NCBI GenBank assembly: GCA_032622095.1 | Contig: CP136068.1 | Coordinates: 133,495,989 to 133,559,988, forward strand | Direction: 5' to 3' | Source of the DNA: Siphonodentalium dalli | Taxonomy: Eukaryota > Mollusca > Scaphopoda > Gadilida > Siphonodentaliidae | Length of the DNA: 64,000 bases | In this document: one piece after another, positions 56,280 through 64,000 of the stretch | Numbering within the stretch: position 1 is the first letter of the stretch | Layout: each line of letters starts with the position of its first letter | The notes under the pieces: model-generated | Database searches by the model: none | What the model was told of the DNA's origin: nothing | The model's input: the letters and a program-made list of their open reading frames with translations, nothing else | Program-made: the position numbers and the translations under genes

Positions 56280-58590
56280 AACGTGGGTTTCCCAGCCTTT
56301 TGTGGAAGAATATGTACATGTATTATATTATAAAACACGAATCCATTCCACCTTTAGTATAATAACACGAATGTCGATATGATCAAAGCATGGAATGTAT
56401 GAAGAATCGGACAATCAGGTGATTGTAAAATTAAAATAACTAAGCAGAGCAACAATCATTATCGCAATCGAAAAAGTAAAATAATTTAAAGTATAACAAA
56501 TAATGTCAAAGGTTCAGCTCAATTTATGAGTTTTGATTGGAAAATTAAACTGTTTAGACGACACTTCAAGTGAGGTTCCAATCAAAATCAATATGTATCT
56601 AATCATGTTCAGCTTCTTGGCCTCTGAACCTTCCAACTGGTGTGAGTTATCATATCTAAGATCCATCCTTGGAGACTTAGGTCAACCGCCCACATGTATA
56701 AAAGATAAATCTAGGCCAGATAAGAGAAATGTTTACGTGGAATTGAGTAATAAAACACCCCATAAATAGTTAGACTACCCGACACCTGAACCATTCTTTG
56801 CTATCGAGGGTACGTCGCCTATTGTACTGAGTATATATTGATAACCGTAAATAGACTCCTTCATATGATCTAAGATTTACGATTGCCAAATGGAACGCTG
56901 TTGTTGTGTGTAATGTAATCTTATTTGAATTGCAATTTGGTCATCTGATAGCGCCACAATGAGACGCCTTGGCCTTTGGAATATATATATATATCACTGA
57001 ACTTCAAGTGGTCGTCTCAGAACGGGTCTGCCGGTGGCTTGGTCTTTGAAGTGCAAAGTGTCCGGCGGTGGCGAGGCTGTGTCGTTCCCGATGTAAGCCC
57101 GGATTGTTATCCTTGCAGAGAAAGGGCAAAAATAATCCCTTTATCCGGGCAAGTTTATCAGTTGCTTGGCATGTATAGGAGTGTTTTCCCCAGTAAAACT
57201 TAGTAATTTGTGCGGTATTTTCTTCACCAATGAAACTAACGTCGCTATATGTCCATAAGTGATGGAACTATACACGATGTGCTGTCGGAAACTGAGGTTA
57301 TTCGTGTTTTCAACATATACACGTACATTGATGATGTAAGTTCAGGGAAGGCACCAATTGGGCGGGGGTGGGGTGGTTGCTACAGATTCATGTCGGGGAT
57401 GGTTAGCTCCCCCGTCGGGGAAATCTGCAATGGTCAGTCAACCAGATACTTCCGGGATCATATAGTCCCCCCATGACGGGGATCCTAGCGCCTCCGTCGG
57501 GGATGCATGTGAAGGTTTCACTATAATCTCCGTTAATTGCGTGATTGGCATGCTGGAACACACACACGCGTGTGCTATTGGGTTGGCGCATTATAAAAAT
57601 AATAATGTTTTGAGACAATTCCAAATGACTGCATTGCTGATGGGCATATGCTTGGTACATATGGTCGAATAATTTGCGCAATAGGTTTATCTTCCAGATT
57701 TCAACGAAAACTATTCGATTATGTAATCGACAGTTACCTCACGTTCCGTTTTGTTGAAAATTAAGAAGCCAAGCGAAGCTAGTTAGAATATTCATAGGCA
57801 CTGAGTTATTTTCGGATATTACCCATGCACTAAAACTGACGCAAACGCAAATTAAAATTAAACGCACCAGATTTGCAAGTCCGTTCTTTTTCTTTAGAGC
57901 ACAATCCCATTGTTGCAATCGTTCCCTGATGTTTGGTAAAGCACACCAATTCCCAAGGCTGACGAAGGAATAGTTCAGTGATTATCACATTGTTAGGTGC
58001 ACGCAACTCATAACAGACAAATCGCACGGGCGCTTCAAAGTGGGACCAGTCCGTGATGTTTCGGACATATCTATTCACATTCAACGGCGATTAGTTCATG
58101 TTAATCACGTTGTTGGTCGTGGCTAACCGGCTATTGTGTCCAATCGCGGCCAGCGCACGGATTGTGCGTCATGGTCAAAACACGCTCAACCAGGCTCAAT
58201 GGCACATTTCCAGTTGATCGCATTATATGGGATCAATTGTGCTCTAAGTCGGCCAGAGCACGCGAATAGTTCTTTACCAGAATAAATCTCGTCTTCGACT
58301 CGATTGATTCTGGTAAAGAACAATTGTTGTGCTCTAACCCTTACATATATAGAGTTTTTACTCAGGAACAGTCACCGATCGACATGCCATTTTAGTTTAT
58401 CATTTACCACCAGATGGCGTTTAGATTGTTGAATCATGTGAGTTGTCATGGCACACGTGTGCAGAGTGACAGCATCAGGCCAGAGCAGCTGCCGCCTGTT
58501 ATACAGCGGATTAGGTAACCAAACACGACCGATCCTAAACACAAATACATACAATCGGTGACAGGGGCGTCTGTCGACCAACGTAACGAT
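56280..58590. other. Mostly unrecognised; CCGTCGGGG repeats and a hairpin
   Basis: Three CCCCGTCGGGG-like blocks occur at about 57410, 57465 and 57490. A hairpin with arms AGTTCTTTACCAGAAT / ATTCTGGTAAAGAAC lies at 58267-58325. A short minus-strand stretch near 58500-58540 encodes VFGYLIRC after an acceptor-like TTGTGTTTAG (see 59427). No gene is confirmed. Confidence 0.4.
57100..57195 (+). mobile_element. SINE core fragment
   Basis: TTATCCGGGCAAGTTTATCA then GTTGCTTGGCATG at 57141-57173 matches the core of the 24.5-kb SINE and the hairpin at 29.7 kb. No clear tRNA-like head. Confidence 0.5.
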
Positions 58591-58598
58591 GCGAAACC

Positions 58599-58967
58599 CA
58601 AACTCCATGCAGCGCCCTCTACGTTAGCACTGCGATATAGCACGGCCACAAGGATTGTACTTTGCGGACCGATACATCTATTTTTACACATCGTCGGAAC
58701 TATATTTAGTCACCTATTATCTTATGACCACCAAAAGGTTGCAATAATGGTAATTCTTCTTCTTCCGGTTGCAGCAGTCGGTCATTTGCTGACCATTATT
58801 AGCCGTAATTCTTTCGGTATTGATAAGAACACCATAGACTGAGTCAGATATAGGCAATTTTAATCCTAAAACATAAGAACTAAGAACACGTAAGAAATCC
58901 TTACCAAATGTCCTTATGGCAATGATATCTCAGCGGAGCGATGGGAGATAACTCTGCCTGGAGTTTG
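58599..58967 (+). mobile_element. 9-bp-TSD MITE family, full copy
   Basis: Ends CAAACTCCATGCAGCGCCC and CTGCCTGGAGTTTG. Target duplications TGCGAAACC (58590-58598) and TGCGAAATC (58968-58976) differ by one base. A plus-strand frame of about 75 codons inside is shared in part with the 63.4-kb copy, but both end in stops and no domain is visible. The 9-bp duplication suggests a Mutator-like or Merlin-like mobiliser. Confidence 0.9.
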
Positions 58968-59089
58968 TGCGAAATCATGATTAGCATGTTAGTACACGCA
59001 GATGTAGATATGTCGATCATGTTCTTCATATCAAGATTAAACTCACTTGTATCTCTCGAAGTGAAGAAGTGCTTAGTTTTATGGGATAT

Positions 59090-59285
59090 AGCGAGAGAGG
59101 GGGTGAGAGAGAGAGTGAGGGAGCGAGAGAGAGAGGTGTGAGAGAGAGAGGGGGGAATGAGAGAGACAGACAGACAGACCTACAGCCACAGAAAGAGACC
59201 TGGCGAGAAAGAGAGAGAGAGAGGAAACAAAGTGAGAATGAGAGAGATAGAGAGAGAGAGAGGGGGGGGGGGGAGAGAGAGACAA
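59090..59285. repeat. (GA)n/(GACA)n microsatellite with G run
   Basis: Mixed GAGAGA and GACAGACA tracts with a 10-bp G run at about 59263-59272. Confidence 0.95.
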
Positions 59286-59426
59286 TCACTCAGTCAGATA
59301 TAACATTTATCAGCTCCACCGTCTTATACACCTAAGCAAAAAGTGACAATTTATCACTAATAAACATGACATCCTTTTAGATGTTCTGTTGGGGAGGGAT
59401 GACATTTTCTGCAGATGTATTTGTAC

Positions 59427-59571
59427 CTTTGCCATATGTGCCACACGGGACAGCGGATAAGGTAACCAAACACGGCGAGTGTTGAGTACACATTGGCGCC
59501 GTTCGTGCTCAGGTCAATGAAAGCCACGCCGAAAGGTTGCATATATGGCTTTTCGAGTGATGCAGTACCAT
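59427..59571 (-). CDS. Candidate internal exon, unrecognised membrane-like protein
   Basis: On the minus strand an acceptor (TATTTTTATGAACAG) ends just before 59571. A 145-bp open stretch runs to AAAG and a donor, GTACAA. In phase 2 it encodes 47 residues including PYMQPFGVAFIDLSTNGANV and YSTLAVFGYLIRCPVWHIWQ. Third codon positions are strongly G/C, unlike the surrounding DNA, which supports coding. The hydrophobic YSTLAVFGYLI could be part of a membrane segment. I cannot name the family. A related VFGYLIRC coding piece about 0.9 kb away on the same strand suggests tandem exon duplication or a repeat. Confidence 0.35.
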
Positions 59572-59670
59572 CTGTTCATAAAAATATTAATCTGACGAAC
59601 AGCGATTAGACGTGACGAGATTATAGTATTTATAATATGGAGGTATTTGAGTGATGTCCGTAATTGCTTT

Positions 59671-60302
59671 ATATATATACTAGAAGGTGACCCGACTTCG
59701 TCCGGGCTTTGACCTTGAATTGTCCATTTTGAAGGTCAAGGTCAAGTGGGGTCACGATTTGACCAGTCCAATAACACTGCCCGGACAAAAGTACCCGACA
59801 AACGTGCCAGTCGAAATCCATCCGGTTTTACCCGATTTGACCTTGAATTGATCATTTTGAAGGTCAAGGTCTGGTCGGGGTCACGATTGGACCCGTCCAA
59901 AACAATCAGTGGACAAAACTAACCCCACGTATCAAATTTCGTCGAAATCCCATCAAAATTGGCGATTTGACCTTGAAGTTATCCGATTTCAAGGTCAAGG
60001 TCACGTCACACGGGCAAATGAATATGCTTATGAGACTCGCCATAAGAAAGTACCCCCACATACCAAGTTTCATCGAAATCCCGTGATATTCGGGCGTTTG
60101 ACCTTGAAATTACCCGATTTCAAGGTCAAGTTCACGTCGCACGGACAAATTAATACGCCTATGCCAGTTCTCGGCCGAAAATACCCCCACATACCAAGTT
60201 TCATCGAAATCGGTTCGGCTGTTTTCGAGTCCATCGCGAACACACAGACACACAGACAGACAGACAGACACACAGACAGATCTTCCAAAATATATAATAG
60301 AT
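59671..60302 (+). mobile_element. Repeat element with four GGTCA-rich units and (ACAG)n tail
   Basis: Begins TACTAGAAGGTGACCCGACT. Four units of about 120 bp each pair TGACCTTGA with TCAAGGTCA. It ends with the conserved-looking AAGTTTCATCGAAATCGG, GCTGTTTTCGAGTC, a (ACAGACAG)n tract and AATATATAATAGATA. The ending resembles 3' ends of widespread non-LTR or related repeats. The 133-codon frame at 59909-60310 is repeat translation. Confidence 0.7.
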
Positions 60303-60580
60303 ATCTTTAATGTACTCCATAAATGAAGAGTTGTTTAACACATATTATATATACACAGGAAACATAGACATAGAACGAAATAGGACCCCTGTCTTGAGCA
60401 TAAGTATAAGACCACAGTCATTGACATCGACCTGTGAATATGGATGTATCTATATATATCACTAAATATTTTTGACCGGATATTCCCACAGTGATTGCGT
60501 GTCTGTTTATCGATGTTATATCTGCTTCTATTTATCCACTATGACAACATACATGACAGCCATGCATCCTTTAGCGTATG

Positions 60581-60681
60581 GGCTGAATTCTTGGCTGTGA
60601 TAACAGACGTTGGCAACTATGTCATTGGTATGTGCTGAATTCTTGGCTGTGATAACAAACGTTGACAACTATATGTTATTG
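60581..60681 (+). repeat. 50-bp tandem duplication
   Basis: GCTGAATTCTTGGCTGTGAT followed by AACA.ACGTTG.CAACTAT occurs twice in tandem. Confidence 0.9.
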
Positions 60682-60938
60682 GACGCCCATATAATTAGGC
60701 TTATCATCAATGATGTTAATATAGAGATATCTGGGTTGAACTATAGGATAAGTTCATGTTGCATTGCCGCCGAAATATTCAATACTTTGAGACTGACGGT
60801 CTCGATATCAGCAATACACAGGATATCAGAGTTGACTTGGAACAGGTTTTTACAGCACATTGAGCAATTTTCCCGATACAATAAGCATGAACTACACCTG
60901 TTTACAATACTTCGATATGACAGTATACAGTTTTTTGC

Positions 60939-61310
60939 ATTGGCTGCGGACACACGTACCACAGTATCGATGACATAGTAGGTGTGACAATTTATTATGG
61001 TGGAGTTTGGTGACAATTGGTCATCGTAATTTATATGCCACAGCGAGCCATGTTGCCTGCTGCATATTCGCACAATGAGTGTGTTCTCGCAGATATAATA
61101 CAATGTAGCAAAACGTAATGAGTAGAGATCAACCTTGGTGAAACGCAATGGGTTAATTTATCCAGTCGACTCACTCTGTGAATATGCAGTGGGTGACATG
61201 GCTGGCTGTGGCATATAAATTATGACGACCAATTGTCACCAAACTCCACCATAATAAATTGTCACACCGACTATGCCATCGCTGCTGTGGTACGTGTGTC
61301 CGCAGCCATT
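60939..61310. mobile_element. Foldback element, 150-bp arms
   Basis: Arms about 60939-61083 and 61165-61310 are over 90% complementary (GGCTGCGGACACACGTACCA at the left edge; TTATTATGGTGGAGTTTGGT inside). The spacer is about 80 bp. The overlapping frames of 122 and 135 codons on opposite strands run through the arms and are not supported as genes. Confidence 0.9.
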
Positions 61311-61319
61311 GTTATGTGT

Positions 61320-61970
61320 TCTGGTAATCTATATTGCCTTCCATAAATTATACGTCGAGAGATTAATATTATATGCTAAGGTGGATTTGTACCCATAGAG
61401 TGGCATATAATCACAATTTGGTATGAAACAACAAATTATTGACATTAGTTTGTATGTTGCGGCCAAATATAATGATACACATGTACCAGATATTGGTATG
61501 TGCTATTGATGAGAAAACAGCTAGTTTAGGTGGGACGTTTGCATGTCACTTTGTAATGACTGTATCAGCTACAGAATATATTTAATTGAATTGGAGTCAA
61601 ATTGTTTTTTTCAAAAGTACAACAGATCAGGAGCGGAAACGCTTATTCGCAACACTATACGGTCAGAGTTCTTAGTAGGTGAGACTCTATATTGGTATCC
61701 ATGTGTCCTATGTGCTTACCGGATATAACCATCTATTTTAGTGGTGGACGTCTATTCTTTGTACCGGGTTTATCTCAAAGTGGCCAGATTACAATTATTT
61801 TTGGCAATCTGTTTGCGTTTTAGGGAATAATGCATTCGCATTTGGACAGCATGGTTGAGATAACTTTAGGGTATGCCAAAACAACAAGCACCCATCCCGG
61901 CGCCAGTCCCGAAGGGGTGACGGTCGATCGATACAGTTCAATGAATATTTACTAAATCAAAAACAAAAAT
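61320..61970. other. No gene seen
   Basis: AT-rich, no support for genes. Confidence 0.45.
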
Positions 61971-61974
61971 AAAT

Positions 61975-62390
61975 CAACAACAACAACAATATCCTCAACA
62001 ACCACGAATCACTCATGTATATCTACACGCCCGTGTATTTTCTATTATTGTCAATATTAATGTTGTCTTTGTTGAGTGAGCAATTGCATGTCAAGAAATA
62101 AAACTATCTTTTGTGTCATCTATGGTTGTGGATCAACCTGTATGTGCGAACAGAGGCAGATAACATGTCTATCAGGTATCTCAGAGCAAACCACTGGAAT
62201 CTATGTCGATTCACATATGCATAAGTCATTGTGGCATATAGTTCACGAACTGCGCACACAATCTGATGTCACTCTTGACTACATTAACGTGCGTAAAACA
62301 TATTCGATATGCAATGCATATTTATTTTAGCAGCATGTAACTCGTTATCATTGAAGTGGAACACATGTATTGGAGTCGTGATTCGATTCC
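61975..62390 (+). repeat. Direct duplication, left (unoccupied) copy
   Basis: Matches 62405-63225 after removing the insertion at 62668. Shared: (CAA)n, CACGCCCGTGTATTTT, GTCTATCAGGTATCTCA, CACTCTTGACTA.AT and CGTGC.TAAA.CA.ATTCGATAT. Confidence 0.8.
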
Positions 62391-62404
62391 ATTAACTAAA
62401 ATAC

Positions 62405-63230
62405 AAATTCGACAACAACAACAACAACAACAACAACATTAACAACGATACAATTATTACCCCCACCAAGTACAAAAACAACAACGAAAGAAGAACAACA
62501 GCAATCTCGAATTCTCATTTACATCTGCACACACCTGTATTTTATATATTTCTGCGAAATTCTGTCATCCTTGGCTGTGAGTAATGTTGCTAGACGTCAC
62601 GCTTCGTGAGCAGAAGAACAGATAACCTGTCTATCAGGTATCTCAAATCAAACGACTGCAATCCTTAGGCCAAAGAAAAAAATATTTGCGGTTTGGGTTT
62701 CCCTACCTACCCTATTTTAAACCTCCTACCATAAAAATGTTTTCATGGTTTTCAAGAATATTTATTTTATTTTTTCTCCAAAAATTTCATAAAACGTAAA
62801 AAAAAAAAAACTTAAGCTTCTCAGAATAGGTTGATTTCTAAGTAAAAGTATTGTGTGATATTAAAATTTATACAAATATAATCAAAAGTAGTTTTATGTC
62901 AACCGAGTTAAATATGCATACGAACTGTCATAAGATTATGTCAAGATAAAAAAATTAATTAAAAAAATTAAATTTTAAGTCTCTCTACCGACCCTATTAT
63001 TTTTCGGCTTGTAACCAAAACAAGACATTTAATTTTCTCTGGCCTTACCGGTTCACATATAACAACCATTGGGGTAGAAGCGTGTATATAGACCATATAG
63101 TACATGCACTACGCATGATTTAATTTCACTCTTGACTATATAACGTGCATAAATCACATTCGATATTCATGCATATTTATGTTAGCTGTTGGTAATCGGT
63201 TATCAGTGAAGTCACTAAGTGAAACGAATT
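62405..63230 (+). repeat. Direct duplication, right copy, interrupted
   Basis: Starts with an expanded (CAA)n tract at 62412-62440 and is split by the MITE at 62668-63044. Confidence 0.8.
62668..63044. mobile_element. PIF/Harbinger-like MITE with TTA duplication
   Basis: Flanked by TTA at 62665-62667 and 63045-63047. Inverted ends GGCCAAAGAAAAAAA and TTTTCTCTGGCC pair with few mismatches. The duplicated flank at 62190-62215 gives the empty site: GGAATC..GATTCACATATG there, CAATCC-insert-CCGGTTCACATAT here. 377 bp, very AT-rich, no coding capacity. Confidence 0.82.
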
Positions 63231-63314
63231 TGTGTGTGCCGCTATGCAGTAGTAACGAATAAAAGTACAAATTCGATTCCCGATGGGATGTCGATCGATC
63301 GACAGAAATGTTAT

Positions 63315-63416
63315 GCAGATGTGTACTCCCGTGTCGCACCAGAAGCGAGTAAACACACGACACGACTGCAGATATGTACTCCCGGCTCGAAATTAGAAGC
63401 GAGTGAACACTCGACG
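63315..63416 (+). repeat. 50-bp tandem duplication
   Basis: GCAGATRTGTACTCCCG, then AGAAGCGAGTRAACAC, twice in tandem, directly before the MITE. Confidence 0.85.
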
Positions 63417-63733
63417 CAACCTCCATGCAGCGCCCTCTACGTTAGCACTGCTACATAGCACTGTCACAAGGATGGTACTTTGCGGACCGATACATCTATT
63501 TTTACATATCGTCGGAACTATATTTAGTCACCTATTATCTTATTTTGACCACCAAAAGTTTGCAATAATGGTAATCTTTCGGTATTGATAGGAACAATAT
63601 GAACTGAGCCAGACATAGACAAATTTTAATCCTGAAACATACGATCAAAGAACACATAAGAAATCCTTACGAAATGTCCTTATGGCAGTGGTATCTCAGC
63701 GGAGGGATGGGAGATAAATCTGCCTGGAGTTTG
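63417..63733 (+). mobile_element. 9-bp-TSD MITE family, 317-bp copy
   Basis: Ends CAACCTCCATGCAGCGCCC and CTGCCTGGAGTTTG. Target duplications CACTCGACG (63408-63416) and CACTCGATG (63734-63742) differ by one base. Internal sequence is about 85-90% like the 58.6-kb copy, with a deletion of roughly 40 bp. Confidence 0.9.
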
Positions 63734-63739
63734 CACTCG

Positions 63740-64000
63740 ATGTGATTGCAAAATATCACTGTGAAGTAGTGATTCCGGCGCGAAGCGGCCATGTTGCCCG
63801 AAAAGATTGAAAGATATGTTTTACCTTGCGATTTTTGCACTGTGAATTGATATAGCCAATTACACCACATCCTCATACTCGTCCGTGGCAAAGTGGGACT
63901 AGAGCCTACGATCCTTGATAAGGGTGCCCGATGTACGTATATATCCCTTAATCTTGAGAGTCAATGATTGGGGTGAGCGTATCGTGTTGGTTTGATGAAA
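63740..64000. other. No gene seen
   Basis: The minus frame 63667-63891 overlaps the MITE end; no support. Confidence 0.45.

Noticed and set aside
59909-60310. 133-codon plus-strand frame
   Set aside because: It lies in the GGTCA-rich repeat and ends in the ACAG microsatellite.
60741-61148. 135-codon minus and 122-codon plus frames
   Set aside because: Both overlap the foldback arms and each other; no motif is recognised.

Overview
This window looks like nuclear DNA of an animal. It is AT-rich and almost free of long open reading frames. It is crowded with small non-autonomous DNA transposons, foldback elements, tRNA-derived SINEs, minisatellites, one large satellite array and microsatellites. 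A degraded Penelope-like retroelement with a GIY-YIG endonuclease domain fits a metazoan. The 3' end of the SINE near 7.9 kb resembles SINE tails I recall from molluscs and related marine spiralians, so my best guess is a marine spiralian, perhaps a mollusc. That guess is weak.

Real genes are sparse. The best-supported coding feature is a short first exon at 9415-9466 (+). It encodes a signal peptide, ends exactly at a GTAAGT donor, and follows a CpG-rich stretch with a perfect CRE; the gene would run rightward through long introns. Two weaker exon candidates are 52551-52778 (+, terminal type) and 59427-59571 (-, internal type with GC-rich third codon positions). I cannot name any of these genes. 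No rRNA, functional tRNA or CRISPR array is evident.

Layout. 0-5 kb: microsatellite, a broken ORF joined to a GC-rich tandem repeat, a foldback, and two TTAA-flanked MITEs. 5-9 kb: a minisatellite, a 69-bp palindrome, a SINE and a palindrome-bearing MITE. 9-20 kb: putative promoter, first exon and intron-like DNA with hAT-like and TTAA MITEs. 20-23 kb: an AGGGG-ended TTAA element and a roughly 0.9 kb satellite with a 442-bp higher-order period. 24-30 kb: SINE, pogo-like MITEs, perfect hairpins. 31-34 kb: a 49-bp minisatellite in two blocks. 34-47 kb: more TTAA MITEs, two foldback families, a CpG-rich palindrome and the Penelope remnant. 47-64 kb: SINE pieces, palindromes, a three-copy family with 9-bp target duplications, an element with eight TCAAGGTCA motifs, and a PIF/Harbinger-like insertion whose empty site is preserved in a neighbouring duplicate.

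The most unusual signal is a 69-bp near-perfect palindrome present in at least a dozen places, in opposite-facing pairs inside one TTAA MITE family, singly inside a second, and once outside any recognised MITE. Its arms are almost invariant, it keeps one mispair at a fixed position, and one subfamily shows paired changes that preserve the stem.
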